Source: an uncultured bacterium (GTDB lineage: Bacteria > Actinomycetota > Coriobacteriia > Coriobacteriales > Coriobacteriaceae). Taken from it: a DNA stretch of 64,000 nucleotides. Shown piece after piece: positions 42,201 through 51,602 of the stretch (within the stretch, counting starts at the first letter, position 1; every line of letters begins with the position of its first letter). The notes under the pieces were generated by a model. The model ran no database searches, was not told where the DNA came from, and worked only from the letters and a program-made list of their open reading frames with translations. The stretch covers positions 19,492 to 83,491 of the forward strand of contig CATWBO010000003.1 in the NCBI GenBank assembly GCA_958349055.1, read 5' to 3'. The position numbers were made by a program, and so were the translations under genes.

Positions 42201-45200
42201 CTTGCCGAAGGTGCCGGAGACGGGCTCGCCGTCCCCGTCGGTCAGCGCGACCGTGAAGCCGAACTCGCGCTGGCTGTCGCCGCCGACGACCGTCTTCTTA
42301 ACGGTGAGGCTGCCGGTCTTAGCGGTATTGGTGAAGACTGCCGCCTCGACCGTACGCTCGGCAGTATTACCGGCATCGTCGGTCAGCTGTGCAATCTTGG
42401 TCTTGGCAGTCAGCTTGCCGGCGCCCTCGTCGGTCACCGTGACGATGGCGCGGTAGGTGGCCTTCGAGAACGTGAGCGCCGTCTCGTCACCCGTCTGCTC
42501 GGCGATCACATAGGTATAGGTACCGGGCTTGGCGTACTCGATGGTTCCGAAGTTGCCGACCTGAACGTCCTTCTTCAGCGTAATCGTCGACACGCCGCCC
42601 TTGGCATTCTTGGGCATGGGCGCCTCGCCCTCGGCAGCCAGCGTCATGGTAAAGGCATCCGACGTCGTCCAGTTGCGTCCGGAGATCTTCTTTTGGACCT
42701 TAAAGGCGTTCTCCACCTTCGTGGACTCCACGCTATAGATGTTGGTGAATCCAACCTGCGTCGCCTGTCCGACGGTACCCGCCTGGGTATTCGTCTTGTC
42801 GGCAACCGCAAAGCCGTCCTCGCTCGTCATGAGGTTGCCCTTGGAGTCGAGCTCCTGCACCTCGTAGTGCGCGCCCACGGGCACGGTAACCGTCACGGAG
42901 CCACCGGCCTTAAGCGCGATGGTGTCACCGCTCTTGATCTGTCCGCTTACATAGGTGCCGTTGGTGCCGCTGGGACGGCCGGCATACGCAAAGCTACCGG
43001 TCAGAGGCGTTGCGCCATCGGCCTGGAAGAGCAGCACCTTAAAGGTGAATGCCTTGTTGGGTGCCGTGATGCCCTCGGCTGCCGTAACCGTTTTGCTCAG
43101 CGTCAGGCGGCCGTCAGAGACCTCATCGGTAGTGGTGTTGGTCTTAACGGCGGGGTTGTTGCCAACCGTCACCGACGCCTGGTTGGAAATGTCACCCGAA
43201 GCGCCGCCACTCTTAAACGCGTCCTCGGTCACGCGGACCTTAAACTGAACCGTGCCCTCCTCGCCGGCGGGAACATCCGTCAGCTTCCAGGTGAGATTGC
43301 CGTCCTTGTCCTTGGAGCCGGCATCCTTATGGTCGCCCGCGAACTCCACGAACTCGGTCCCCGCAGGAACGGTATCGGAGATCGTCACCGTAGCCGGCGC
43401 GCCCTCGGTATTCTTGTAGCTAATGGTATAGGTAAGCTCATCGCCCAGCGCCACACCCGACCCCGTCGAATCTTGAGCGTCGCTCTCGGACTTCTTGGGC
43501 ACGTAGTTGGTCGTGGTGCCGGTATAGCTCTTTTTGCCGACCGTGACGGTGGCGTTGTTATTGATAGTGCCGACCGTACCCTGGGCATTCTTCACGGCGT
43601 CCTCGGTAATCTTGACGCGCACGCGCACCGAACCGTAGCTGCCCGCAGGCTGCTCGCCCAGGTTCCACGTGAGCGACTGGCCGCTCGCGGCGCCCTTATC
43701 GGCGTTCTTACCTTCGAAGGCCTCGAACACAACGCCCGTGGGCAGTTCGTCAGTTACGGTCACGTTGGCGTGGACCAGGTTGCCCTTGTCGTCGACCGCG
43801 GTATTTGACCAGTTGATGGTATAGACGTAGGAGTCGCCCACGGAGAGCAGCTGCCCGTCGATATCCACGCTGGGCTCCGCGACCGCGCCGATCGTCTTGA
43901 CCTTATCGCGTGTGTTGTGGAAGACGATCTTGCCGTCCTCGGTACCATCGCGATAGGTCACCTTGGACGTAAGGTTACCGTTGTTGTCGTCGGTCACCTC
44001 GAGCAGCACGCGGCACGTCGCGGACGTATCCACGGGACGAACGCCATCTGGCAGGTTGGCCAAGCGCTCCTTTGCCACCAGGTTAAAGCTGTAGGTAGTG
44101 GTGTGGTCGGCATTGTGGCGCTTGGTGGCAACGCCGTCGTTGACGGCTCTGGTAAGATCAATCGTCAGCCCATGAGACCCGCTCGCAGCATCGCCAAGCT
44201 TAAAGTAAACCTTACCGAAGTCGACCGTCGCGGTACGGTTGTCGCTCGCCTGAGTCGTGCCCTTATCCATCCATTGGAGCGAGCCGTCGACCTTCTCCGC
44301 ATACACGTCAAACGTATACTGGCCGACCTCGATCTTGTCGCCGGAGTCCATTACCTTCTCGGCCGTGAGGCCCTCAAACGTTCCAGTCGCGACGTAGCTG
44401 TTCGTAAAGAACACTTGAGCCTCTTCGGTACCACTCTCGGAGTTAAAGACCTTTAGATCCGCGGAAAGCTCCTTCTTATTGGCGTCAAAGTGCTTGACGG
44501 TAGTCACGGTATAGGGCGAACCATCGGTGCGCTTTTTAACCGCAATCGCCACCGTCCAATAGGACGTATCGAAGGAATAGCCGACCTTGTTGTCGTTGTT
44601 CTCGACCACCTTGTAGGTGAACGTCTCGCCCGCTTCGTTCGTTGTAAAGGTCAGTCCGCCCAAAATACCGGTATGGGACGCACCGTCAGCCTCGGGCTCA
44701 TCGTTGGTAACGGTGAGCTTGCCCTTATCCGCGCGCAGCAGTGCCTCGAGCTTTGCAGTTGAGGCACCGTCTTCGCCCGTCACCGTAAAGCCAAACATGC
44801 CGGCATGCAGATCCTTACCCTTGAGCGTCTTGGCAATCTCCAAACCGCCCTGGAGCTCGTAGCTCGTCGAAGTTTTGTAGCTATTGGTAAAGATGAAGCC
44901 CTCCGAGCCGGTCGTGCCATCGGGGCGGGCCACAAGCTTGCCGCCCTCATCGGTTACGGTAACCGTCACGGTATAGACGTGCTGGTCATACTTCCACTCG
45001 CCAAGGCCGCTGTTCGGAGCCACCTCGTTAATGGCGAACGTATACGTGCCCGGCTTGTTGAAGGTGAGCGTCGAGAAGTCAATCTTATCGTGCGCGCCGT
45101 CGGCAAGCTTGTCCCTCGTTTGCCTCTGCTCGGTGTAGCCGTTGTCCGCACTCATCGAAGAGCCAGTGATGAGCTTGCCGTCGATGGCAGCCCGGGTAAC

Positions 45201-48200
45201 ATCGTCAGCCGCGGTCATGGCAAAGGTGAACTTGCCCTCAGCATCGCGGCCGGCAACCACCTTCGTCACGGACGGAGTATAGGTTGCCGCCTCGGTGACC
45301 GTATAGGTGTTCTTGAACTTGACCGTCGCGACACCGGTAGACGTCGCATCCGACGGATAGATCCACTGGCCCTCGAGCTCGTCCTTGCCATCGTCACCCG
45401 GCTTGCTTACGGATGTCGTGACCCTGAGCGTGCTGTCGCCGTTATCCGCAACGACGATCCTGACCGTATGGACCGTCTCGTCGAACGTATAGCCCGTCGC
45501 CTTTTCTTTGATCTCGCTCACCGTATAGGTGAACGTCTTGCCGGCATCGTTCTGCGTGAAGGTAAGCCCGCCCGCGGGAACCAAGCTTACGGTCTTGGGG
45601 GTATCGGCCTCGACGTTTGCAGTCTCGTAAACCTTGCCGCTCTCGGGAATGCCGAGCTTGTTGGCAGAGGCCTTGTCGACAGGCGTAACCGTATAGTGGA
45701 ACGTGCTCTTGGGCGAGCCAAACACCGTCGCGTCCTTGGGATACGTCAGCGTCTTCTCAATCTGCAGGCCGCCAGCGGCGCCATAGTCGAGGCTTGCCGC
45801 ATAACGGTTCACAAACGAGACGGTAGGCATCGTGGTGTCGGCTTCGCTTGCATCGTACTGCTGCACGTAGGTATTCGGATCTTGCTTGAGCTCGGCAATC
45901 TTTTCGTCCGTCAGTGCGCTCGCATCGCCGGCATCGCCCAGCACCGCCGTCACACCCGCACCCTTGAGCACGGTCGTCGCGGTGTAGAGCTTGGCAGGGT
46001 CGTTGCCACGCGCAAGAACCTTAACGAGCACGATGGCATCACCGGTGTAGCCGGTGTCATAGGTGTAGCCGACAGCAGTAGCAGGCTGGTTCTCGTGGAT
46101 GCGATAGGCAAACGTATGGCCCAAATCCTGCTCGGTGATCGTACGAGCAAAGAGCTTCTCCGCCCCGTTCGTGCCCACCACGGCGCCGGACACGCCGGCC
46201 TTCGCCGCCTTGTTGGACAGATTGGCCTCGGCGCCATCGACCGACGTCTGAACGCCGTTATACCAAAGACCCGTCGCGGCAAAGGTAAACTGGCCCGCCG
46301 TGGATGCGCGGCCCTGAAGGGTCTTGCTCACCGTCACGCCACCAAAGGTGCCCGACGCGTGGTATGCGTTGGTAAAGGCGGCCTTGTCGGTTACGGCCTT
46401 GTCTGCATCGGAGGCATCGGTGTTGGCGTAGGTCACGCTTGCCACGTGCAGCTTGCCCGTGTGGTTGCCCGACTCGTCCAGATCGGTCACCACAACGGTC
46501 GCACGTGCGGTGTGCTTGTCCATGGACATGCCCGCCTGGCGATCCTGCGCGGTGTCCTCGGTGATATTGAAGCTGAAGGTGCCCGCGCGCTTGAACGTCA
46601 CGGCCGGAGCGGCTTCGGTGCCAAAGGCAAACGATGCCACGCGTCCCGACTCGGGCGCGGTGGCGGTAGCCTGGCTGGCGTTAATAGCGACAGCCCCGTC
46701 CGCCACTGCCTGCGCAGTGGTCTTGTCCAGACCAGTCACGCTGGCGTCGTCCGTAGCGGCGGCAAGGTTAAAGGCATAGCTCTCGCCCTGATTCCAGTCG
46801 CGACCGCTCACGGTTTTTTGGCCCTGCAGGGTCACGCTCGTGGGCTCCACGCTATATATATTGGTAAAGGAAGGCACGGCGTTCGTGTCCAGCTGCCTTA
46901 CCGAGCCGTCTGTCGCGGCCTTGTAGTACTCGATCGAGGTCTCGATGCCAGCACCCTTCTTGGCGTTGCGCACCACGGCGTAATAGACCGACCCGTCATA
47001 GGTCATGCCCGTGACACTGCCGGAGCAGTCCTCAGTGAACTTGTACACGTAGGCGCGCCCTGCATCCGGCTTGGCGGTATAGGAGATCGCCGGCCACGCC
47101 ACCGTACCGTCGGCGTTGTTGCCCACGGTCGCAATGTTGCCCTCGGCGCCCTGGGGCATGGGGGCTTTGATGCTCGCGTCGACCGTATTGGGGCTGAACG
47201 TTGCGTTGGCACCCGCATAGCCGCCCACGCCCTCGAGCGTAAAGCCAAAGGTGTTCTGGGCAAGCTTAAACGTCCCGGCATTGTCAGTCAGGTTCTTTTG
47301 AGCATGGATGATGATGTCCTTCTCATGCTCGTCGTAGTGATTGGTGAAGGTCGCTACCTTCTCGGTAACTTCCTTCTTAGTCTCGGCGCCTGCGTCGTCA
47401 CGCACCTGCGTCACTTTCACGCTCGTAACAACCAGAGCACCGGCATGGTTGTCCTCCACCACAACCGTCGCAGTATAGGAGGCGGCGGAGTAGCTTATGC
47501 CATCTGCCCCGGCATCGGAACCGGGGACAACTTCCTTGATGGTATAGGCGTACGTGCCCGGCTTGGTATAGGTGATGTCGCCAAACGTTGCCGTCTGGGC
47601 TTTCATGGTGAGCTCGACCGTCGCCACTTTGCTCCTGGCGCCCTTGGGCATGGGGACGCCGTCCTCGGCCGTAAGCTGCGCGGTAAAGGTATCGCCAGCG
47701 GCCCAATCGCGGCCCTTGAGTACCTTGTTGGCTCTCAGGCCACTCTGGGCGTCGAGCGTTACGCGATTGGCGCTGTAGTTGTTGGTGAACTCAAGCTTGT
47801 TGCTCTCGGGAATGTTTCCGTCCACGAGCGCAGCAATCGTGCCCTCGATGGCGTTGCCGGTTCCAGACTGCTCCTCGCCGCCGGCCCTGCGGCTCACGAG
47901 CCTAAAGCCAGCCGGAAGCACCGACTCGTCGGCGGAGCCGGTCGCGGTGTTGACGATGCTCGCCAGCACGTTGCCGTTGGACTCATCGCCCTTGGTGGTG
48001 AGCTCGCTCACGCTATACTCGTCGCCCTGCATAAGGTCGTATACGCGGATGGTCTCGCCGGCCTTGATGGAGTGAGTGTCGCCGTTCTTGATCCAAAAGG
48101 ACTTACCTGCGGGCTTGCCGTCCGCACCGAACACGTGCGCCTCGTAGCCCTTCTGGGACTCCGGCAGGGTGAACTTAAACGTAAACGTCAGGTCCTTGCC

Positions 48201-51164
48201 GTTCGCATCCTTCGTAGGCGCGGTAAGCCCGGCATCCGCCGTCACGGTCTTGGTCACTTGCAGGCGCGCCACACGACGGTCGGTATACTGCACGGCCGTT
48301 GCCGTGGTAAAGAGATGGTTGAGCTGGAGCGTGCCCAGGTTAGTACGAGTTTTGGAGGCATCATCGATATATGATGAGTCGTCCTCTTGGTAGAGGGCCA
48401 TGCGGTTGATGCCCGTATCGGCAAAAATCGTCGCCAGCTGGCCGTCGCGCTTGCCACCATCCTCGACATAGCGCAAGACGGTCTTGGTACCCTGCGCCGT
48501 CTTGTCATAGCGCATGTGCATCAAGTCATTTTCGAGCGAAGGCGTCACACCGTCGGCGGTGCACTCCTGGCCCCACGTCAGGCTTCCGCCGGCATCAACG
48601 GTCGCACTCTGCAGCTTGCCCTTGATGTGCGTAAGCGTGTTGTCGATCGAGTCGGGAGAGCCAAACTGCGCCAACGAGGCAATCAGCGAACCCGGGCCGC
48701 TCATGCTGCGCACGCCGTCGTTCTTCTCACCGGCATCCACGTACACGCCCGAATCGTCCACGATCACCTTGGTAATGGTGGAATTTATCTCGTAGCCATC
48801 CGGGCTCAACGATTCGCGCAGATAGTACGTACCTTTGGTAAGAGGTGCGTGATTATTCGAATCGAGCGGGAAGCATGCAGCACCCTTAATCTCATACGGA
48901 TAGGTCATGCCTTTTGCCTGCACGGTGTCATACGGCGTGGCATTGGGCTTGATGGCATACGTGCTGGGACTATTGCCGGTAACGTCGTCGGCTTTGTACA
49001 GTTCAAACGTTGCGCCGTTCACGGGCTCGCCCAGGTCATCGACCTTCTGCACAAACAGACGGTTCTGAACGTTCGTAAGGTGGATCACGGTTGAGAACTG
49101 CCTGTTTATCGACTGGTATTCAACCATAGAGGTGTTCTCCGTGGTTGCCTCTGCCAGAGACGATGCCGTGGTGTGATACGCCGCCACGGTATATTCGGAC
49201 TTCGACTTGTCCTCCATCATGGCGGCGTACTTCTCGATATCGCCGGGCAGCGACCTGACCGTCACCTCGTAATCGCCCTTGGTGTTGACGGCGAAGACAT
49301 TGGTGTCCTTTGATTGGGCGGCCTCAACCGCGCCTTCGATGCCGTGCGCGGAGCACAGCTTGTAGCCATCGAGCGGATTGCCCGTGACCGCTGTCCATGC
49401 GCTTTCGTCGGTGTCTTTCTTGCTCTCATCGGTGCGCTTGAGCACGACGGCAAAGGTCGTGCCCGAGTTAATGGGGTTGCCCTTATTGTCTGTTTTCTCT
49501 TTATCAAGAGAAATGGTCTCCTTGGCGGCCAGATAGCCACCGTTGAGCCACATGCGGCTACCCTTCCATTGTTTGCCGTCGGCTGTTGTAACCGTTGTTT
49601 CCGGTGCAACAACCACGCCGCCCGTGCCGCTCGCAGCTTCCTTGTACTGCAGATGCAGCTCACCCGACTTTGCGGAGGTCGATGAGGTCAAGCTCGAACG
49701 GTATCCCTCGGGCAAGCCAACTTCCTTGAGTACAAAGTAATCGCTTTGGCTGGTATTGTGCTCTTCGTCGAAAGAAAGAACGGAGCCATCCGCCTTTTTA
49801 AGTATCAGCTGACCCCTGTCTTTCGTCGTGCCCTGAGCGATGAGTTCGCCCTCGTTCCAGTCGACACTTGGTCCACCGGACCGATACAACGCGAAGGTTG
49901 CACCATTGACCGCCCCGCCGTTCTGGTTGACCTTCTCAACCTCAGACGACGGCAGCGTGGTGAGGTTGAACTTGAGCGACATGTTCGATGCGCCCGCGCC
50001 GCGCTCCAGATAGAAGAAACTCAGCGTGTGCTTGGTGCTGTCGCTAAAGGTGTTATCGCGGAAGTTGGAGGTATCTGCACCGGCAGCCTGGAACATCTCT
50101 TTGATAGTAGTATCCGGAAAATACTTTGGTGAACCATTTGCGCCGTCAATATGGCCAACGCGCACCACGCCAGTAGCGAAGTTGATCTCAAGCGTTGCTT
50201 TCTCGTGAATGCCGCCCAGGTCGCCCACAAGCACGCCGTCGATGTACACCCAGACGTCGTCGTCGCCCGAGAACTCAAAGACCATTTCCTTGCCATCGGT
50301 GGTCTTACCGTCCGTCGGCTGGACAAACTCCGTGGTCATAGACATGCCAAAGTGGTGGTTGAGCTTATCGTTCGTTCCGTCCGTTATTTTTAAAGGAGAG
50401 AGCTGGCTGTTCTTTTCTTCAAAAACCTTTCTTGCAGAGTCAAAGGGGAAGAACTGACCCAGATTGGTTTCGCTACTCGTATCGCCCTTATATACGCCCG
50501 CTTTATCGTAGACGTCAAAGGAATTGGTCGTGGAGTTATACGCAGCATAGTTGCCTTTAGAACCGTACGAGTCGTAGACGTAATAGCCATCCTTGAGCTG
50601 GAAGAGGCCCTGCACGTTGTTGTAAACGGCCTTGCCATCCTGCTTGCCATTGGCTTGGCTGGCGTTGTTAAAGAGATAGTCTAGCGACTCGTCTTTGTAC
50701 GTACCGTGCGTGTTATAGGAGGCGTAGGTGCCAGCCTTGATCTCTGGATAACCATCTACCAGCATGTTCTTCACAAACGAAAGACGTCCATAGCCATTGA
50801 TGGCGCTTTTGCCCGTCCACTTGTTAATGCCCGTGCCGGCGCCACTATTAAACTTGAGCTGGTGGTCTTTATTGATGCCGGTGTTGTCATTCTTGTTGTC
50901 ATTGTTTATGTTCTTCGAGCTGTCGTTGTCGCCATCCACGACCCAGTAGTCAAACAGATTGACCGTGGTGTCGGTGGGATTCACCGTCTTTACGGTATGG
51001 TTGCTATAGGGAACAACCTGGTCGGCCGACGCGCTCGTCGCACCAAACATGAGCGCGCACACCGCCAGCGGGACGGTCAAAACCTTTAGAGCACGCTTGA
51101 CTGTATTGGTTTTTGTGCCCAAAGGCTTCAATATTTCTTGAGCTTTCGCATATACGCGATTCAT
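39201..51164 (-). CDS. Giant multidomain adhesin or pilin-like surface protein with MPDTG anchor
   Basis: A 3987-residue secreted protein. The order is: signal peptide (about 1-47, ending TSASA); fibro-slime/PA14-like domain (about 235-405, with FSGDDDVWVYIDGVLVGDLG); SpaA/Cna-B-like segments (about 415-960, for example PVNGATFELYKAD). About nine Spy0128-type isopeptide modules follow (about 970-2415), each ending in FTNxY-like text. Two DUF11-like modules (about 2420-2680) and about nine more isopeptide modules (about 2680-3920) come next, then a Gly/Ser linker, MPDTGD, a hydrophobic span and RRRR. Family knowledge predicts a Lys-Asn cross-link in each module, giving a stiff fibre. GGGGAGGG precedes the ATG at 51164. 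The C-terminal third is more GC-rich than the rest. No sortase gene is in the window. Confidence 0.93.
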   Translation of the reverse strand: MNRVYAKAQEILKPLGTKTNTVKRALKVLTVPLAVCALMFGATSASADQVVPYSNHTVKTVNPTDTTVNLFDYWVVDGDNDSSKNINNDNKNDNTGINKDHQLKFNSGAGTGINKWTGKSAINGYGRLSFVKNMLVDGYPEIKAGTYASYNTHGTYKDESLDYLFNNASQANGKQDGKAVYNNVQGLFQLKDGYYVYDSYGSKGNYAAYNSTTNSFDVYDKAGVYKGDTSSETNLGQFFPFDSARKVFEEKNSQLSPLKITDGTNDKLNHHFGMSMTTEFVQPTDGKTTDGKEMVFEFSGDDDVWVYIDGVLVGDLGGIHEKATLEINFATGVVRVGHIDGANGSPKYFPDTTIKEMFQAAGADTSNFRDNTFSDSTKHTLSFFYLERGAGASNMSLKFNLTTLPSSEVEKVNQNGGAVNGATFALYRSGGPSVDWNEGELIAQGTTKDRGQLILKKADGSVLSFDEEHNTSQSDYFVLKEVGLPEGYRSSLTSSTSAKSGELHLQYKEAASGTGGVVVAPETTVTTADGKQWKGSRMWLNGGYLAAKETISLDKEKTDNKGNPINSGTTFAVVLKRTDESKKDTDESAWTAVTGNPLDGYKLCSAHGIEGAVEAAQSKDTNVFAVNTKGDYEVTVRSLPGDIEKYAAMMEDKSKSEYTVAAYHTTASSLAEATTENTSMVEYQSINRQFSTVIHLTNVQNRLFVQKVDDLGEPVNGATFELYKADDVTGNSPSTYAIKPNATPYDTVQAKGMTYPYEIKGAACFPLDSNNHAPLTKGTYYLRESLSPDGYEINSTITKVIVDDSGVYVDAGEKNDGVRSMSGPGSLIASLAQFGSPDSIDNTLTHIKGKLQSATVDAGGSLTWGQECTADGVTPSLENDLMHMRYDKTAQGTKTVLRYVEDGGKRDGQLATIFADTGINRMALYQEDDSSYIDDASKTRTNLGTLQLNHLFTTATAVQYTDRRVARLQVTKTVTADAGLTAPTKDANGKDLTFTFKFTLPESQKGYEAHVFGADGKPAGKSFWIKNGDTHSIKAGETIRVYDLMQGDEYSVSELTTKGDESNGNVLASIVNTATGSADESVLPAGFRLVSRRAGGEEQSGTGNAIEGTIAALVDGNIPESNKLEFTNNYSANRVTLDAQSGLRANKVLKGRDWAAGDTFTAQLTAEDGVPMPKGARSKVATVELTMKAQTATFGDITYTKPGTYAYTIKEVVPGSDAGADGISYSAASYTATVVVEDNHAGALVVTSVKVTQVRDDAGAETKKEVTEKVATFTNHYDEHEKDIIIHAQKNLTDNAGTFKLAQNTFGFTLEGVGGYAGANATFSPNTVDASIKAPMPQGAEGNIATVGNNADGTVAWPAISYTAKPDAGRAYVYKFTEDCSGSVTGMTYDGSVYYAVVRNAKKGAGIETSIEYYKAATDGSVRQLDTNAVPSFTNIYSVEPTSVTLQGQKTVSGRDWNQGESYAFNLAAATDDASVTGLDKTTAQAVADGAVAINASQATATAPESGRVASFAFGTEAAPAVTFKRAGTFSFNITEDTAQDRQAGMSMDKHTARATVVVTDLDESGNHTGKLHVASVTYANTDASDADKAVTDKAAFTNAYHASGTFGGVTVSKTLQGRASTAGQFTFAATGLWYNGVQTSVDGAEANLSNKAAKAGVSGAVVGTNGAEKLFARTITEQDLGHTFAYRIHENQPATAVGYTYDTGYTGDAIVLVKVLARGNDPAKLYTATTVLKGAGVTAVLGDAGDASALTDEKIAELKQDPNTYVQQYDASEADTTMPTVSFVNRYAASLDYGAAGGLQIEKTLTYPKDATVFGSPKSTFHYTVTPVDKASANKLGIPESGKVYETANVEADTPKTVSLVPAGGLTFTQNDAGKTFTYTVSEIKEKATGYTFDETVHTVRIVVADNGDSTLRVTTSVSKPGDDGKDELEGQWIYPSDATSTGVATVKFKNTYTVTEAATYTPSVTKVVAGRDAEGKFTFAMTAADDVTRAAIDGKLITGSSMSADNGYTEQRQTRDKLADGAHDKIDFSTLTFNKPGTYTFAINEVAPNSGLGEWKYDQHVYTVTVTVTDEGGKLVARPDGTTGSEGFIFTNSYKTSTSYELQGGLEIAKTLKGKDLHAGMFGFTVTGEDGASTAKLEALLRADKGKLTVTNDEPEADGASHTGILGGLTFTTNEAGETFTYKVVENNDNKVGYSFDTSYWTVAIAVKKRTDGSPYTVTTVKHFDANKKELSADLKVFNSESGTEEAQVFFTNSYVATGTFEGLTAEKVMDSGDKIEVGQYTFDVYAEKVDGSLQWMDKGTTQASDNRTATVDFGKVYFKLGDAASGSHGLTIDLTRAVNDGVATKRHNADHTTTYSFNLVAKERLANLPDGVRPVDTSATCRVLLEVTDDNNGNLTSKVTYRDGTEDGKIVFHNTRDKVKTIGAVAEPSVDIDGQLLSVGDSYVYTINWSNTAVDDKGNLVHANVTVTDELPTGVVFEAFEGKNADKGAASGQSLTWNLGEQPAGSYGSVRVRVKITEDAVKNAQGTVGTINNNATVTVGKKSYTGTTTNYVPKKSESDAQDSTGSGVALGDELTYTISYKNTEGAPATVTISDTVPAGTEFVEFAGDHKDAGSKDKDGNLTWKLTDVPAGEEGTVQFKVRVTEDAFKSGGASGDISNQASVTVGNNPAVKTNTTTDEVSDGRLTLSKTVTAAEGITAPNKAFTFKVLLFQADGATPLTGSFAYAGRPSGTNGTYVSGQIKSGDTIALKAGGSVTVTVPVGAHYEVQELDSKGNLMTSEDGFAVADKTNTQAGTVGQATQVGFTNIYSVESTKVENAFKVQKKISGRNWTTSDAFTMTLAAEGEAPMPKNAKGGVSTITLKKDVQVGNFGTIEYAKPGTYTYVIAEQTGDETALTFSKATYRAIVTVTDEGAGKLTAKTKIAQLTDDAGNTAERTVEAAVFTNTAKTGSLTVKKTVVGGDSQREFGFTVALTDGDGEPVSGTFGKGGDAVEFADGKATFKLKHGGEKTIAGLPVGARYTVTEDAAEGYATTADGAEGTVTEGGATAAFTNTYGTATEGRDVSTGGLFTKTLEGRDWAEGDSFQFTLTGEGGAPMPEGSADGSKTVSVTAAGTKAGEKVAFDFGSIRYTLNDIKDAGFAEVGGKRVRAKTFTYTVREVRPADGSAIAGVDYDGHAATMTVTVTDDGSGNLTASTPAIAQASGGDFVNTYTTGLDYSARAGVRLSKTLTGRAMEAGQFAFTVTADDETAAKLGLKTGKDVYTVAAADDGQADFIDLIGGAAKGDVTFTDADAGKTYSFTVTETKLGGEGYTNDTEPRTVAIAPSYDAATGKLTVTTTVVKDGVEVARSEVSTADDAASLPAPVTVAFKNSYEATGTLGGEGGAAINATKTLTGRAAAAGEFSFSVRDAHGSVVATASNQASGDGEAAALTFSPIAYTTGSLEQMVADGTATRADDGSWSIPYTVSEDTAALPAGVTATASSFDITVKVTDNGKGGLDVAVAYPEGSDGTLSFVNGYGSNEATVDFSGTKTLALSQAGLGLTQADIAGKYTFKIAPLDGAPAPVDASGKTVTEAVNDAAGNVELGRVTFRQLSDLDDAAIDGDGLRSKTFAYRVSESGSVDGVVNDAVATKVFTVKVIENTSEGTLAAEVLPAEGTPQGKGAFEFTNTYGVGPTPSSVTDQIKVNKRLEGRDLAEGEFEFQLVEISADGSESVAVTGRNAADGTVALDPVTYTAPGTHSYELREVAGMAGGVTYDRATYRVRTTVTDAGNGTLAVKHELADAEGKPTGDGSVTFTNGYEAAPVTLRLGAAKVLKGAELKAGQFSFELKSRAGKVMSTARNAADGSVTFDALTFKQAGTYTFTVSEVDDGQAHVTYDKAVRKIVVTVSDEDANGTKTGYLSAKVSYEGDASVPPVFTNSYAEEPGTPGTPENPGTPGGGSDSGSGSGGSKGGMPDTGDRSLPAAALAAMAGIGALAVAGGAALYRRRR

Positions 51165-51237
51165 GAAGGCCCTCCCCAATCCATGAGGACGGCAAGCAGT
51201 GGCTCGCTATATGTGTGTCGTCGTCCCCATCGATGCA

Positions 51238-51269
51238 AATATACGCCCCCCCCCCGCGCCAAAACGCAA
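51238..51269 (-). promoter_or_regulatory. Putative adhesin promoter with a G10 tract in its spacer
   Basis: On the minus strand TTGCGT (51269-51264) could be a -35 and TATATT (51243-51238) a -10 box. The 20-nt spacer between them contains ten consecutive G (51255-51246). Loss of three G would give the ideal 17-nt spacing. This is the layout of slippage-controlled promoters. The -10 lies about 74 nt before the adhesin start. Confidence 0.6.
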
Positions 51270-51375
51270 GGCGGGTCATCGCAATATATTTAAAAGTGTA
51301 GCAATTTGGGTGACCCGAAATCGCCCATCAGGTTGCAACTCAGGCCCTAAATCGAACCATTCGCGCCACACAAAG

Positions 51376-51498
51376 CAGCTAATTTGGGACGGGGCTGTTT
51401 TAGCTACCCCTGCCTATTGGATGATTTTTCTGGGACGGGGCTTAAAAAATCATTATGCGCCTAATGATTTTTTAAGCCCCGTCCCAAAAAGACTACCC
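51376..51498. repeat. Palindrome cluster: AGCTAATTTGG...TTTAGCT and a 24-bp perfect hairpin
   Basis: AGCTAATTTGGGACGGGGCT..TTTAGCTACCCC (from 51378) leads to GGATGATTTTTCTGGGACGG. A perfect 24-bp inverted repeat follows (51432-51455 and 51462-51485; GGGACGGGGCTTAAAAAATC at left). A relative of the left part is at 63889-63972. The cluster lies between the adhesin promoter and the kinase fusion gene. Confidence 0.85.
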
Positions 51499-51518
51499 AA
51501 GCAAAAAAGACTGGTTGG

Positions 51519-51587
51519 AAGTTGCGGTGGAATAGTTCCTGTTTGGCTGCTCAGGCCGCAAAAACAGGAACTATTTCACCGCAACTT
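51519..51587. repeat. Palindrome family AGTTGCGGTGGAATA, copy 2
   Basis: AAGTTGCGGTGGAATAGTTC and the following CTGTTT pair perfectly with 51562-51587 across a 17-nt loop. The outer 15 bases equal those of the palindrome at 14502-14566; the inner stem differs but pairs. It is 16 nt past the stop of the fusion gene and probably terminates it. Confidence 0.85.
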
Positions 51588-51602
51588 ATCGAGGGATGCG
51601 TT

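Noticed and set aside
38754..43808. 1684-codon open frame on the strand opposite the giant adhesin
   Set aside because: It mirrors the real gene in a GC-rich region, is full of Arg, Gly, His and Val runs, and shows no domain. The adhesin frame has signal peptide, modules and anchor.
44805..48374. 1189-codon open frame opposite the adhesin
   Set aside because: Same reason: a shadow of the adhesin coding strand with low-complexity translation.
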